DNA of 64,000 nucleotides, taken from assembly GCF_016744255.1 (NCBI RefSeq), contig NZ_JADGES010000001.1, positions 1-64,000 of the forward strand, in the 5' to 3' direction. The notes beneath the pieces were generated by a model. The model was not told where the DNA came from, ran no database searches, and saw only the letters and a program-made list of their open reading frames with translations. Of the stretch, positions 43,350 to 53,114 are shown piece after piece; the first letter of the stretch is position 1, and each line of letters opens with the position of its first letter. This DNA is from Maribacter sp. (lineage in GTDB: Bacteria; Bacteroidota; Bacteroidia; Flavobacteriales; Flavobacteriaceae). Position numbers and translations under genes: made by a program.

Positions 43350-44159
43350 TTACTCGAACTTATCCATAACTTCTCTACTTACACCTGTGTTCGAAAATCC
43401 TCCATCATGAAATAAGTTCTGCATAGTAACCTTACGAGTAAGATCAGAGAACAACGTTAAAGTATAATCTGCACAATCTTGAGCGCTTGCATTACCTAAG
43501 GGAGACATTTCCTCCGCAAAGTTAATAAAGCCATTAAATCCTTTTATTCCCTGCCCTGCAGTTGTTGCTGTTGGCGATTGCGATATCGTATTTACTCTTA
43601 CTTTTTTATCTTTACCAAAGAAATAACCAAAGCTACGAGCAACAGACTCTAAATACGCTTTATTATCTGCCATATCGTTATAATCTGGAAAACTTCTTTG
43701 CGCTGCCATATAGGTTAAAGCAACAATGCTTCCCCATTCTTTCATAGCATCATTTTTATAAAGAGATTGCATTACTTTATGAAATGACAATGCTGAAATA
43801 TCCCATCCCTTGGCCGTAAAATCGTAATTCTCATCCATATAAGACCTACCCTTTCTTACATTGATAGACATACCTATAGAGTGTAATACAAAATCTATTT
43901 TACCTCCTAAAATTTCCATAGATTTAGTAATAAGATTGTTTAAATCTTCTTCACTAGTTGCATCTGCAGGAATAATTTCTGAACCAGTCTTTTCCCCTAA
44001 TTCTTTTAATTGACCCATACGCAAAGCAATTGGGGCATTGGTAAGCACAAAAGTACCGCCTTCTTCATGAACACTAAGTGCCGTTTTCCATGCAATAGAA
44101 TTCTCATCTAATGCTCCAAATATAATTCCTCTTTTGCCTTTCAATAAATTGTATGCCAT
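43350..44159 (-). CDS. fabI: Enoyl-[acyl-carrier-protein] reductase
   Basis: This 269-residue enzyme does the last reduction in each round of fatty-acid elongation with NAD(P)H. It opens LLKGKRGIIFGALDENSIAW, the FabI version of the cofactor motif. The catalytic region reads VALTYMAAQRSFPDYNDMADNKAYLES, with the Tyr and Lys of the YxxMxxxK pattern modified as in FabI. SPTATTAGQGIKGF is the substrate loop. It is followed by an intrinsic terminator. A TATCTTTG -7 box (44195-44188, minus) precedes it. Confidence 0.96.
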   Translation of the reverse strand: MAYNLLKGKRGIIFGALDENSIAWKTALSVHEEGGTFVLTNAPIALRMGQLKELGEKTGSEIIPADATSEEDLNNLITKSMEILGGKIDFVLHSIGMSINVRKGRSYMDENYDFTAKGWDISALSFHKVMQSLYKNDAMKEWGSIVALTYMAAQRSFPDYNDMADNKAYLESVARSFGYFFGKDKKVRVNTISQSPTATTAGQGIKGFNGFINFAEEMSPLGNASAQDCADYTLTLFSDLTRKVTMQNLFHDGGFSNTGVSREVMDKFE

Positions 44160-44239
44160 GTTCCTGTTCTTAGGTTTTTATAAAAATCAAAGATATTTAA
44201 AATATGTTAAAAAAAAAGAAGTAAAACAGCTATAAAAAT

Positions 44240-45898
44240 CTATGCGCCATTTAATAGTTCTTTTGCATGGGCTATTGCAGAATCTGAACGTTCTTTCCCT
44301 CCCAACATTTCTGCAAGTTCCTCTACTCTTTCTTCATTAGACAGCATATACAAACTAGTTCTTGTTCCTTTATTATCTTCTGTTTTTTTAACTTTATAAT
44401 GCTGTTTTCCTTTAGAAGCAACTTGTGGTAAATGTGTTATTGAAAAAACTTGCATATCTGCACTCATATTTTTCATAATAACCCCCATTTGGCTAGATAT
44501 TTCGCCGGAAACTCCACTATCTATTTCATCGAACATTATCGTTGGTAAATTCTCATACTTAGCAAGTATAGCCTTTATTACCAGCATTATTCTAGAAAGT
44601 TCTCCACCCGAAGCCACCTTTTTAAGTTCTCCGTAATTCCCTCCTTTGTTAGCAGAAAACAAGAAAACTAAATCATCCTTTCCAGATGTTTTATAATCTC
44701 CAGAAGCATGTATTTCCATTTTAAAAGAAGCGCTAGGCATACCCAAAGACACTAAAGAATTTTCTAATTGTTTTTTTAAACTAGGAATTACTTTTTCCCT
44801 TCTTCTCCTAATATCTAAAGCAAATTTCTCTAATACCTCTTTCCCTTTTAATAGTCTATCTTCTTTTTCTTTTATGGTAGATTCTATATTTTCTGTTGTA
44901 GAAACTTTTTCGTTTAAATCTTCTCGTACGGCAATCAAATCAGCCATAGTTAAAACACTGTGCTTCTTTTGTAAATCGTACAACAACTGCAATTTACTAT
45001 TAACTTCTTCTAATAATTTAGGGTTTACTTCTGTATTCTCTATACAATTCTGAAGCTCAGAACTTATGTCATCTAACTCTATAAAAACAGACTGTACTCT
45101 TTCATTTAAAGAAGTGTACTGAGAGCCATAACCAGACAATTTAGTCGTTACTTGCTTTAATTGAGAAAGAGCTCCTACCACCCCTATTTGCTCGTCATTT
45201 AACAATTGATTCCCAGAACCTAATTGCTCCATAATCAACTCTACATTATTCAACTGCTCATATTGCTCCTCTAACTCTTCTACAATTCCTTCTTTTAAAG
45301 GCGCCGACTCTAGCTCTTTCAATAAAAAACTATTATAATCTTGCTCTTTGGAAGCATTATCACGGAAATCTATTAATTCTTGTAGTTCTTTGACTAAAGA
45401 TTGATACAGCTTTAAAGCCTCTCTATACTTTTGAAGTTTAGCGGTATTGTCCGCCAAAGCATCTACTACTTTTAACTGAAAATCGTTATCTGTTAATTGC
45501 AAGGTTTGATGTTGCGAATGCACATCAATCAAACTATCTCCTAATTTCGAAAGAATATCTAAAGTAACTGGGCTATCGTTAATAAAAGCTCTAGACTTGC
45601 CACTTGGCTGTATTTCTCTTCTAATTATGGTGGTATCTTCATAATCCAAATCGTTCTTTTCAAAAAAGCGCTTTAAATTATATTTATCTACCAAAAATTC
45701 TGCCTCAATTACGCACTTTACAGTTTTATCTCTCAGGGATGATAAATCTGCTCGTTTACCTAATACCAAAGACAAGCCTCCTAGCAGAATAGATTTACCA
45801 GCTCCTGTTTCTCCTGTAATTACTGTAAAACCATTTGTAAACGCAACATTCAACTGATCTATTAGCGCATAGTTTTTAATGGAAAGATTTGTTAGCAA
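44240..45898 (-). CDS. recN: DNA repair protein RecN
   Basis: This 552-residue SMC-like ATPase acts in double-strand break repair. The Walker A is VITGETGAGKSILLGGL, the middle is a long coiled coil (about 160-380), and the C-terminal half has SANKGGNYGELKKVASGGELSRIMLV and MFDEIDSGVSGE. The length is typical. A TACATTTG -7 box (45927-45920, minus) precedes it, so it may have its own promoter in addition to the upstream genes. Confidence 0.96.
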   Translation of the reverse strand: MLTNLSIKNYALIDQLNVAFTNGFTVITGETGAGKSILLGGLSLVLGKRADLSSLRDKTVKCVIEAEFLVDKYNLKRFFEKNDLDYEDTTIIRREIQPSGKSRAFINDSPVTLDILSKLGDSLIDVHSQHQTLQLTDNDFQLKVVDALADNTAKLQKYREALKLYQSLVKELQELIDFRDNASKEQDYNSFLLKELESAPLKEGIVEELEEQYEQLNNVELIMEQLGSGNQLLNDEQIGVVGALSQLKQVTTKLSGYGSQYTSLNERVQSVFIELDDISSELQNCIENTEVNPKLLEEVNSKLQLLYDLQKKHSVLTMADLIAVREDLNEKVSTTENIESTIKEKEDRLLKGKEVLEKFALDIRRRREKVIPSLKKQLENSLVSLGMPSASFKMEIHASGDYKTSGKDDLVFLFSANKGGNYGELKKVASGGELSRIMLVIKAILAKYENLPTIMFDEIDSGVSGEISSQMGVIMKNMSADMQVFSITHLPQVASKGKQHYKVKKTEDNKGTRTSLYMLSNEERVEELAEMLGGKERSDSAIAHAKELLNGA

Positions 45899-45955
45899 TG
45901 TAGATGTTTTTTATTGCTACAAATGTACTCTATATTCTATCGTAAAAAAATAGTG

Positions 45956-46843
45956 TTAATACTTTATATCATTCCAAGTGCTGGAATATAACGGTGCCAC
46001 CCTAGTAAGAGTTTCTTTAAGCTTAATAATATCTACTTTAGGCCCACCAGAGAAGACATTTAGAATCTCTTCGGACTTGGCATCAAAAAAAGTTTGTATT
46101 AAAAAAGCGTTGGGTCTTCTTTTTTGCATAGTATCAAACAGATTCATGGTACCTGCTATTATCTGCTTTCCTGTACTATTATTATCCCCAAGAATATCTA
46201 ATCCTTTTCTATGGTAATTATACATAGCAACCCTATATTCTTTGTATGTATTAGATAATAGGTTATCGATTAACTCAAACCTACTACGGTCCGAAGACTG
46301 ACTCCACCCGGAAGAATTACCGCCTTGGGCTTGCGTAACTATACTCTGTGCCTTTCTAAAAAATTCATTCCCTCCTTCTAATGCAAATGTGTCCGCATCT
46401 AACCCTAAAATAACATAGGCATAGTAAGCTATTACACTTACCAAGTTAGATTCGTAAACATTCTCATTAAAAATCAAAGGTTGAAATTCTATATACTCAA
46501 AATTAAATTGATTGTCCTTGTAGTTAAATACAGGGGTATCATAAGAGGTATTAAAAACGGGTCGAGAAGATTGAATCTGAAGATTGCCTTTAAACCTATT
46601 AGACTCATAGTCGGTTATCGTAATAAAGATTTGCGCATTTACACGCTCGTTTTCTTTATACACTTTATTTGTCCATTTATTTTTATTCACAAAATCGTTC
46701 AACGAACGTTCTAAAGTTTTAAAAACTTGTTGATTAGTTTGGGAAACCTGATCCGAATTTATAGTAATCTTACAGTTTAACTCCTGCGCTTTTAAAAACA
46801 AGGTAGAACCTAAAAAAAATATAGCGACAATTAAATTACGCAT
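45956..46843 (-). CDS. DUF4835 family secreted protein
   Basis: The 295-residue product has a signal peptide (NLIVAIFFLGSTLFLKAQ) and matches the Bacteroidota DUF4835 pattern: ELNCKITINSDQVSQTNQQVF near the N-terminus, and YYAYVILGLDADTFALEGG in the middle. Function is unknown. It overlaps coaBC by 8 bp and lies 57 bp from recN, a gene order I recall as conserved in flavobacteria. It is probably periplasmic. Confidence 0.88.
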   Translation of the reverse strand: MRNLIVAIFFLGSTLFLKAQELNCKITINSDQVSQTNQQVFKTLERSLNDFVNKNKWTNKVYKENERVNAQIFITITDYESNRFKGNLQIQSSRPVFNTSYDTPVFNYKDNQFNFEYIEFQPLIFNENVYESNLVSVIAYYAYVILGLDADTFALEGGNEFFRKAQSIVTQAQGGNSSGWSQSSDRSRFELIDNLLSNTYKEYRVAMYNYHRKGLDILGDNNSTGKQIIAGTMNLFDTMQKRRPNAFLIQTFFDAKSEEILNVFSGGPKVDIIKLKETLTRVAPLYSSTWNDIKY

Positions 46844-48041
46844 CTAGTCTTTGAATTATTTCGTTTAATATATCTAACGCAACTTCTGCCTTAGTCTTTA
46901 ATTCAAACGTTTTTATCTGCGACTTGGTATCTATAAAAGTAATTTTATTAGTCGCCTTACCAAAACCTGCGCCATTATCATTCAAAGAGTTAAGAACGAT
47001 AGCATCTAAATTTTTTCTCTTTAGCTTCCCTGTTGCATTTTCCACCTCATTCTCTGTCTCTAATGCAAAGCCAACTAAAAACTGATTCTCCTTCTGCTCT
47101 CCTAGAGAAAACAAAATATCTTTATTCTTCACAAGCTCTATAGAGAATTCGTCTGCTTTCTTCTTTATTTTTTGAGTTGCTTTGGTTTTAGGCTTATAAT
47201 CCGCAACTGCTGCTGCACAAATAGCAATATCTATTTTTTTGTAGTACTTATGTACTTCTTGGTACATTTCGTCTGCAGAAACTACCTTTATTAAATCAAT
47301 AAAATTATGATTCACAGTGTATTTGGATGGCCCTGAGATTAATATTACCTCAGCTCCAAGATTCGCCGCACTTTTAGCCAACTCAAAACCCATTAGACCT
47401 GAAGAATGATTCCCAATAAAACGCACGGGATCAATAGCTTCATAGGTTGGGCCTGCTGTAATTAATACTTTTTTACCCCTCAATGGAAGATTCTTAGCCA
47501 AATCGCTTTCAATGAAAGCTACTATATCTTCTGGTTCTGCCATTCTACCTTCGCCATGCAAACCACTAGCCAATTCACCAGAGGTTGCTGGTATAATTAT
47601 ATTATCAAAGGATTGTAATTTTTCAATAGAAACTTTTGTTGAAGGATGCTTATACATATCCAAATCCATAGCTGGTGCTACATAAACTGGGCATTTTGCA
47701 GATAAATAAACGGTCAACAATAAATTATCACTAGCTCCACTTGCCATTTTAGACATAGTGTTTGCTGTTGCAGGCGCAATAATCATAATATCTGCCCACA
47801 AACCTAGCTCTACATGATTATTCCAATCTACCTGATTATCTTCTGTGGAAACAAAAGAAATTGGCACCGGATTTTTAGAGAGTGTTGCTAAGGTTAGCGG
47901 AGAAACAAAAGAGCTGGCGCTCTCTGTTAAAACAACTTTAACATTGGCACCAGCTTTAATAAGTAAACGAACAAGAAATGTAGTTTTATAAGCCGCAATC
48001 CCTCCGGTAATTCCTAAAAGGATGTTCTTATTAGCTAACAT
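46836..48041 (-). CDS. coaBC: Bifunctional phosphopantothenoylcysteine decarboxylase / phosphopantothenate-cysteine ligase
   Basis: This 401-residue protein does two steps of coenzyme A synthesis. The N-terminal CoaC flavoprotein (1-180) has NILLGITGGIAAYKTTFLVR, the catalytic-His region NNHVELGLWAD, and PAMDLDMYKHPS. The C-terminal CoaB (190-400) opens KKVLITAGPTYEAIDPVRFIGNHSSG and has AAAVADYKPK. The length is normal. It is 3 bp from rpoZ and overlaps the DUF4835 gene, so it sits inside one operon. Confidence 0.97.
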   Translation of the reverse strand: MLANKNILLGITGGIAAYKTTFLVRLLIKAGANVKVVLTESASSFVSPLTLATLSKNPVPISFVSTEDNQVDWNNHVELGLWADIMIIAPATANTMSKMASGASDNLLLTVYLSAKCPVYVAPAMDLDMYKHPSTKVSIEKLQSFDNIIIPATSGELASGLHGEGRMAEPEDIVAFIESDLAKNLPLRGKKVLITAGPTYEAIDPVRFIGNHSSGLMGFELAKSAANLGAEVILISGPSKYTVNHNFIDLIKVVSADEMYQEVHKYYKKIDIAICAAAVADYKPKTKATQKIKKKADEFSIELVKNKDILFSLGEQKENQFLVGFALETENEVENATGKLKRKNLDAIVLNSLNDNGAGFGKATNKITFIDTKSQIKTFELKTKAEVALDILNEIIQRLDA

Positions 48042-48044
48042 ACA

Positions 48045-48377
48045 TTACGCGTCTTTTTCCGTATTTCTGTAATAAATTTTTTCATTCAACCACTCTTCTA
48101 CTGCTAATGCATGCGGCTTAGGTAGTTTTTCGTAAAATTTAGAAACTTCTATTTGTTCTTTATTTTCAAAAACTTCTTCTAAACTATCACTGTATGTAGC
48201 AAACTCCTCTAACTTCTCTAAAAGCTCTTTTTTTATGTCAGAATTAATCTGTACTGCTCTTTTAGCGGTAATAGAAATAGCTTCATAAATATTCTCTGTT
48301 TGCTTATCGAACTCATTCTTATTAATGGTCGTTGTTGAAACAGGAGCTTGCGAGTTTTTTAAATCGTTCATGTTCAT
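48045..48377 (-). CDS. rpoZ: RNA polymerase omega subunit, Bacteroidota type
   Basis: This 110-residue protein shows the omega core NIYEAISITAKRAVQINSDIK, with short extensions on each side typical of flavobacterial RpoZ. It helps assemble RNA polymerase by holding the beta-prime subunit. The gene lies 12 bp after bamD and 3 bp before coaBC in the conserved bamD-rpoZ-coaBC order, which supports the call for so short a protein. Confidence 0.88.
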   Translation of the reverse strand: MNMNDLKNSQAPVSTTTINKNEFDKQTENIYEAISITAKRAVQINSDIKKELLEKLEEFATYSDSLEEVFENKEQIEVSKFYEKLPKPHALAVEEWLNEKIYYRNTEKDA

Positions 48378-48389
48378 AATAACAAGTAT

Positions 48390-49220
48390 TTATTTTGCTT
48401 CTTCAGGAAGTCTTTTTAATTCTTTTTCTATTTTCTTAAGCAAGTTATCCGCTTCTTCACTGAATTTTGTTTCAGGAAACTTTTTCTTTAAAACGTCATA
48501 AGCACCTTTTGCATTGCCCAAACGTTCTGTTTTTAATGATTCAAAGCTATTCATCGCCATATGCGTTAAAGCATCTAACTTTACAAACAAAGCTTCTTCT
48601 TTATATATAGAACCTGGATAATCTGAAATAAAATTGTCACTTCCAGCTACAGCTGATTTTAACAACTCAAAATTAAACTCTCCTAGTTTATTATACTGCT
48701 TTACAATCTCAAAAGCTTTCTGTTCCTTTTTTGTTGTAAGCTCTTTTGCCAAAACATTAGCTTCTGCAAAATACTCTGAATCTTGATAGGTGTTTATAAA
48801 ATTCTGAAGTTTTAAAAGAGCTTTATCCGTATCTGTTTGGTCTAGAGAATAATTAGGAGAAAGCATATAATAACTTTTTGCCCCTAAAAAAGCAGCTTCT
48901 TGTATCTTATCACTTTTGGAGTACGATTTTATAAATCTTTCAAATTGATAACCTGCCATATTATAGTCCTCTCTCTGAAAATACGTATCCGCAAAGAAAA
49001 ACATTACGCGCTCCCCTTGAGGTTTACCAATGTATTTAGGAGCTATTTGCTCGAACAAACGATTAGATCGCTTAAAATCTTTCTCTTTATAAAACTTTTC
49101 TGCCAAATCATACTTAGCCTTTACATCTTCGTTCTTAAGTACTTTTTGGTACTCACTACAGGATTGTAAAGTTAAAGCGATAATGGCAAATGAAAAAAGG
49201 AGCCTCTTATTTAAAAACAT
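48390..49220 (-). CDS. bamD: Outer membrane protein assembly factor BamD
   Basis: This 276-residue lipoprotein has signal MFLNKRLLFSFAIIALTLQSCSEY and then five TPR-like repeats (KYDLAEKFYKEKDFKRSNRLFEQI, ADTYFQREDYNMAGYQFERF). BamD is part of the BAM complex inserting beta-barrels in the outer membrane. It heads the leftward operon running through recN. A TAATTTTG -7 box (49232-49225, minus) ends 4 bp before the ATG, so the transcript may be leaderless. Confidence 0.94.
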   Translation of the reverse strand: MFLNKRLLFSFAIIALTLQSCSEYQKVLKNEDVKAKYDLAEKFYKEKDFKRSNRLFEQIAPKYIGKPQGERVMFFFADTYFQREDYNMAGYQFERFIKSYSKSDKIQEAAFLGAKSYYMLSPNYSLDQTDTDKALLKLQNFINTYQDSEYFAEANVLAKELTTKKEQKAFEIVKQYNKLGEFNFELLKSAVAGSDNFISDYPGSIYKEEALFVKLDALTHMAMNSFESLKTERLGNAKGAYDVLKKKFPETKFSEEADNLLKKIEKELKRLPEEAK

Positions 49221-49224
49221 TTTG

Positions 49225-49232
49225 CAAAATTA
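49225..49232 (-). promoter_or_regulatory. Candidate -7 box TAATTTTG of bamD
   Basis: On the minus strand TAATTTTG fits TAnnTTTG and lies immediately before the bamD ATG at 49220. No matching TTG was seen at -33. Confidence 0.35.
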
Positions 49233-49271
49233 GGAATTATCAATGGATATAAAAAACATTTTATCATGCTA

Positions 49272-49306
49272 AAATAAAAGCATCCATAGGATACCACAAT
49301 GCTTTT
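49272..49306 (-). terminator. Candidate terminator after dapA
   Basis: On the minus strand AAAAGCAT and ATGCTTTT pair over a 15 nt loop, and TTATTTTAG follows. It lies 30 bp after the dapA stop and before bamD, separating the two transcription units. Confidence 0.6.
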
Positions 49307-49335
49307 GGGGAAGTTTTAACGTTCTAGTAAAATAT

Positions 49336-50226
49336 TTATACTCTAACCTTAATAAATGGCTTTGCAAATGTTCCTATTTTTTGTTTTAACTCAACCGTTG
49401 CTTCAACCAAAGGCAAGCGAACTGCAGCGTTAGATAAACCTACAAGTTCTAAGATAGTTTTTATACCTGCCGGGTTTCCTTCTTCAAAAATTAATTGCAT
49501 TCCTTCTTGTAAATCATATTGCAATGCAAAAGCCTCAGCTACTTTTTTCTGTAACCCTAAACGAATCATCGAAGAAAACTCTTTTGGCACCCCTTGTCCG
49601 ATAACAGAAATTACACCAGACCCACCAGCTAAAACACTAGATAGAGCGGTAATATCGTCTCCAGAGATTACATGAAAATTAGCAGGTGTCTTTTTTATCA
49701 ATTCTAATACCTGTACTATATCGCCTGATGCCTCTTTTACTGCAACAATATTTTCAAAGTCTTGAGCTAAACGAGCTACTGTCTCTGGCAACACATTACT
49801 CCCTGTCCTACCAGGAACATTATACAATATGATTGGAATTGGAGACGCCAAAGAAACGGCTTTAAAATGCTGATAAACGCCTTCTTGCGTTGGCTTATTG
49901 TAATATGGAGATACAGAAAGAACTGCCATAAAATCACTTAAATCGATAACAGACAACTCCTCTACCACCTTTGCTGTGTTATTGCCTCCTACACCTAAAA
50001 CCAAAGGCAAACGCCCTGCATTAGCCGCTACCACTGTATCTATAACAAGTTGTTGTTCTCCTTTGGATAAGGTTACAGATTCTCCTGTAGTTCCCAATAC
50101 TACTAAATACTCTATTCCTCCAGATATATTATACTCCACTATATTAGCTAAAGCAAAAACATCTACAGCTCCTTCTTCATTAAAAGGGGTGACTAAAGCA
50201 ACACCTGTACCCAATAATTCTTTCAT
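49336..50226 (-). CDS. dapA: 4-hydroxy-tetrahydrodipicolinate synthase
   Basis: This 296-residue TIM-barrel enzyme condenses pyruvate and aspartate semialdehyde, leading to lysine and diaminopimelate. Motifs: [44 protein letters not shown] with the catalytic Tyr, and the Schiff-base Lys in [11 protein letters not shown]. The length is standard. It overlaps the upstream DUF6913-like gene by one base and ends before a hairpin. Confidence 0.97.
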   Translation of the reverse strand: MKELLGTGVALVTPFNEEGAVDVFALANIVEYNISGGIEYLVVLGTTGESVTLSKGEQQLVIDTVVAANAGRLPLVLGVGGNNTAKVVEELSVIDLSDFMAVLSVSPYYNKPTQEGVYQHFKAVSLASPIPIILYNVPGRTGSNVLPETVARLAQDFENIVAVKEASGDIVQVLELIKKTPANFHVISGDDITALSSVLAGGSGVISVIGQGVPKEFSSMIRLGLQKKVAEAFALQYDLQEGMQLIFEEGNPAGIKTILELVGLSNAAVRLPLVEATVELKQKIGTFAKPFIKVRV

Positions 50227-50759
50227 TATTCTATTTCGTTTAATACTCGTAAATATTTTTTAAGTTCCTTTTTAAAAACCTTAAAATTCTTTATAGGAGT
50301 ATTCAATATTAAATCATTATAAACTTTATCTACTTCAATAAACCCTACATTAACTCTTGCTCTTGTTTTCACGGTCATTAACTCTAATAATAAGTTTTCC
50401 TCATCATAATAGTTTACCAGCATATCATACTCCCTACTCAAAAACTCTAAAGCATAACTATTTTCTATATTTCCTTTCCACCCCAAATCTTTGTCTGAAA
50501 AAACTGGTATAGCATAGGGCGAATTTTTATCATAAAAATTCTTATAACCAATGATTTTAACAGCATTTGGTCGCAAAGAAAATTCTTCAATAAACTCATA
50601 AAAGAGATCCGCGTTTTCAAACTTATCTAAATCTACTATACAGCCTATAGATGTAATTCCTTTTTTACGCTCTACTTCAACCAATGGCTTACTCAATTCT
50701 GCTTTTAAAAATTTAGCCCCAGATTTACGTTTTAATTTATCTTTTATTCCGTTAAACAT
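50226..50759 (-). CDS. DUF6913-like cytoplasmic protein
   Basis: This 177-residue protein has no signal or membrane segment. It opens with a basic helix ([21 protein letters not shown]) and continues as alternating strands and helices ([21 protein letters not shown]). I recall this as a family, DUF6913, found next to dapA in flavobacteria; function is unknown. It overlaps dapA by one base. A TACATTTG -7 box (50784-50777, minus) precedes it. Confidence 0.75.
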   Translation of the reverse strand: MFNGIKDKLKRKSGAKFLKAELSKPLVEVERKKGITSIGCIVDLDKFENADLFYEFIEEFSLRPNAVKIIGYKNFYDKNSPYAIPVFSDKDLGWKGNIENSYALEFLSREYDMLVNYYDEENLLLELMTVKTRARVNVGFIEVDKVYNDLILNTPIKNFKVFKKELKKYLRVLNEIE

Positions 50760-50826
50760 GTATTTTTACATTTCTACAAATGTAAAGAATCTTCATTTGT
50801 TTAGATAGCGCTAAATTAAAACAATC

Positions 50827-51591
50827 ATGAATTTAAAAATAACACATTTTGTGATATTTATAACAATTGGTTTTTTAACCTCTTGTTCCGAGTCTCCAAA
50901 AAAGCTTATCCAAATAGAAGGAAAACAAATACCAATTGACACCAGTTACGCGGAGACAGACTCTATTAACGATTACATAAAACCGTACCGAAATCGCATT
51001 AATGAAGTTTTAGACAGTACTTTAGCGTATGCTACGCATAAAATATCTAAAGAAGATGGCCTATACAATACCTCTGCTGGAAATCTAATAGCAGACATTA
51101 TTAAGATACAAGCCAACCCTATATTTAAATCTAGAACAGGAAACAATATTGATTTTGTTCTTTTAAATCATGGCGGCATACGTTCCATCATTTCTAAAGG
51201 AGCCGTTACAGCTAGAACCGCTTATGAGGTTATGCCTTTTGAAAACACTATTGTTGTTGTGGAATTAAATGGGAAATCGATATTAGATTTAGTGCAATAT
51301 TTAATAAACACTAAAAGAGCACACCCAATCTCTGGAGCACAAGTAATATTAAGCAAAAACAACAAATTAAAAACTTTAAATATCCAAGGAAAGCCTTTTG
51401 ATAATACTAAAACATATTTTGTAGCCACATCTAACTATCTAGTAAATGGCGGAGACAATATGGGCTTTTTTAAAGATGGATTAAACGTTTCTGAAACCGA
51501 TTATAAAATTAGAAATGCCATTATAGATTATTTTAAGAAAGTAGATACCCTCTCCCCTAAAGTAGACAATCGTTATTATAAAATAAAGTAA
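50827..51591 (+). CDS. 5'-nucleotidase C-terminal domain lipoprotein
   Basis: This 254-residue lipoprotein (FVIFITIGFLTSCSES) consists only of the 5'-nucleotidase C-terminal, substrate-binding domain: FVLLNHGGIRSIISKG, EVMPFENTIVVVELNGK and ATSNYLVNGGDNMG. The catalytic metallophosphatase half is the next gene, 2 bp downstream. In UshA-like enzymes both halves are one chain with the order reversed. The two products probably form one periplasmic nucleotidase. Confidence 0.93.
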   Translation: MNLKITHFVIFITIGFLTSCSESPKKLIQIEGKQIPIDTSYAETDSINDYIKPYRNRINEVLDSTLAYATHKISKEDGLYNTSAGNLIADIIKIQANPIFKSRTGNNIDFVLLNHGGIRSIISKGAVTARTAYEVMPFENTIVVVELNGKSILDLVQYLINTKRAHPISGAQVILSKNNKLKTLNIQGKPFDNTKTYFVATSNYLVNGGDNMGFFKDGLNVSETDYKIRNAIIDYFKKVDTLSPKVDNRYYKIK

Positions 51592-51593
51592 TT

Positions 51594-52505
51594 ATGAACA
51601 GAAGAAAATTTATCACAAACACCTCTGCAACTTCTGCTTTTGTAGGCTTAGGAGGGCTCACTCTAGGCTCCTGTTCCCAAGATAAACCAACAAAAATTAC
51701 TATTCTACACACCAATGATGTACATAGCCATATAGACCCGTTCCCATCGGACCATTCCGATTTTCCGAACCTAGGAGGGTTAGCGCGCAGAGCCACTTTA
51801 GTAGATAATATTAGAAAAGAAAACCCCAACACCTTATTGTTTGATGCCGGTGACATCTTTCAAGGCACCCCATATTTCAACTTTTTTGGAGGAGAATTAG
51901 AGTTTAAGCTAATGAATATGCTAAAATATGATGCTGCTACTTTAGGAAATCATGATTTTGACAATGGCGTAGAAGGTTTATTAGCACAAATTCCGAATGC
52001 AAAATTCGATTTGCTATCTGCTAATTACAATTTTAGCAATACCACTCTAGATGGATACACAAAACCATACAAAACCTACACGCTTAACAACCTTAAAATA
52101 GGTGTTTACGGCATTGGTATTGAATTAAAAGGTTTAGTTACCAAAAGACTATATAAAGAGACAGAGTACCTTAATCCTTTTGAAATTGCAACAGACATAG
52201 AAACGCAATTAAAAGAAGTAGAAAAATGCGATTTAATAATTTGCCTTTCGCATTTAGGTTACGAATATGCAAACGAGCAAAAACCAGACGACCTTACCCT
52301 AGCATCTAAAACAAAACACACGGATTTAATTATTGGCGGACACACACATACTTTTCTTGAAAAACCTACTGTTGTTAAAAATGCTATAGACAGAGATATC
52401 TTAGTAAACCAAGTTGGGTGTTTTGGAATTAATTTAGGGCGAGTAGATTTTTATTTTGACGGCGCTACCAATACACAATCTCAAGGGGTTTCTATAAAAG
52501 TATAA
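51594..52505 (+). CDS. Metallophosphatase (5'-nucleotidase N-terminal domain), Tat-type signal
   Basis: This 303-residue protein has a twin-arginine leader with lipobox (NRRKFITNTSATSAFVGLGG then GSC). Metal-site motifs are complete: ILHTNDVHSHIDPF, DAGDIFQGTPYF, LGNHDFDNG, CLSHLGYE and GGHTHTF. It lacks the C-terminal nucleotide-binding domain, which the preceding gene supplies. The Tat leader suggests folding and metal loading in the cytoplasm before export. The GNAT gene begins 4 bp later. Confidence 0.94.
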   Translation: MNRRKFITNTSATSAFVGLGGLTLGSCSQDKPTKITILHTNDVHSHIDPFPSDHSDFPNLGGLARRATLVDNIRKENPNTLLFDAGDIFQGTPYFNFFGGELEFKLMNMLKYDAATLGNHDFDNGVEGLLAQIPNAKFDLLSANYNFSNTTLDGYTKPYKTYTLNNLKIGVYGIGIELKGLVTKRLYKETEYLNPFEIATDIETQLKEVEKCDLIICLSHLGYEYANEQKPDDLTLASKTKHTDLIIGGHTHTFLEKPTVVKNAIDRDILVNQVGCFGINLGRVDFYFDGATNTQSQGVSIKV

Positions 52506-52509
52506 TTCC

Positions 52510-52956
52510 ATGAAGCTTCTTAGAACCAATTCTAAAAACAAAGACTTTATTACACTAACAGAAAAACTAGATACATATTTAGCTGTTACCGATGGTAATG
52601 AGCACGATTTCTACAATCAGTTTAATTCCATTCAAAATCTGAAATATGTTATTATTATCTATCAAGACAATATTCCTGTAGGCTGCGGCGCTCTTAAAGT
52701 TTTGAACAGCACTTCTATGGAGATAAAACGAATGTATGTTTCTCCCAAAGTCAGAAAAAAAGGTGTTGCAACCACCATATTAAAAGAATTGGAAACCTGG
52801 ACAAAGGAATTAAAGTTTAAATCTTGTGTTCTAGAAACCGGTTGCAGACAAACAGAAGCAGTAGCACTATACAAAAAGTGCAACTACAAAATAACACCAA
52901 ATTACGAGCAATATATCGGAATGAAAAACAGCCTTTGTTTTATAAAAGAATTATAA
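52510..52956 (+). CDS. GNAT family N-acetyltransferase
   Basis: This 148-residue enzyme has the acetyl-CoA site MYVSPKVRKKGVATTILKEL and the strand SCVLETGCRQTEAVALYKKC. It is cytoplasmic; the acceptor is unknown. It follows the nucleotidase pair by 4 bp and may share its transcript, but no functional link is evident. A 158 bp gap with a dyad-rich element follows. Confidence 0.9.
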   Translation: MKLLRTNSKNKDFITLTEKLDTYLAVTDGNEHDFYNQFNSIQNLKYVIIIYQDNIPVGCGALKVLNSTSMEIKRMYVSPKVRKKGVATTILKELETWTKELKFKSCVLETGCRQTEAVALYKKCNYKITPNYEQYIGMKNSLCFIKEL

Positions 52957-53048
52957 GACAGAACATCTAATAATAGTAATTCACTTTGCTTATAATATCA
53001 TCGCAACCAAATATCTGGATTTAAATAAAACATACGCTTTCAACCTAA

Positions 53049-53102
53049 CAATTAATTATACACGACTCTGTTACCATTATTAGCAACACAATGCATTAAT
53101 TG
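53049..53102. repeat. Imperfect inverted-repeat element in the GNAT/XRE gap
   Basis: CAATTAAT (53049-53056) and ATTAATTG (53095-53102) bound a 54 bp stretch whose interior is itself partly palindromic (TGTTACC...TAGCAACA). The 158 bp between two convergent genes has no ORF. The layout resembles dispersed palindromic elements found downstream of accessory genes in flavobacteria. Confidence 0.35.
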
Positions 53103-53114
53103 ACCATTCTTATT

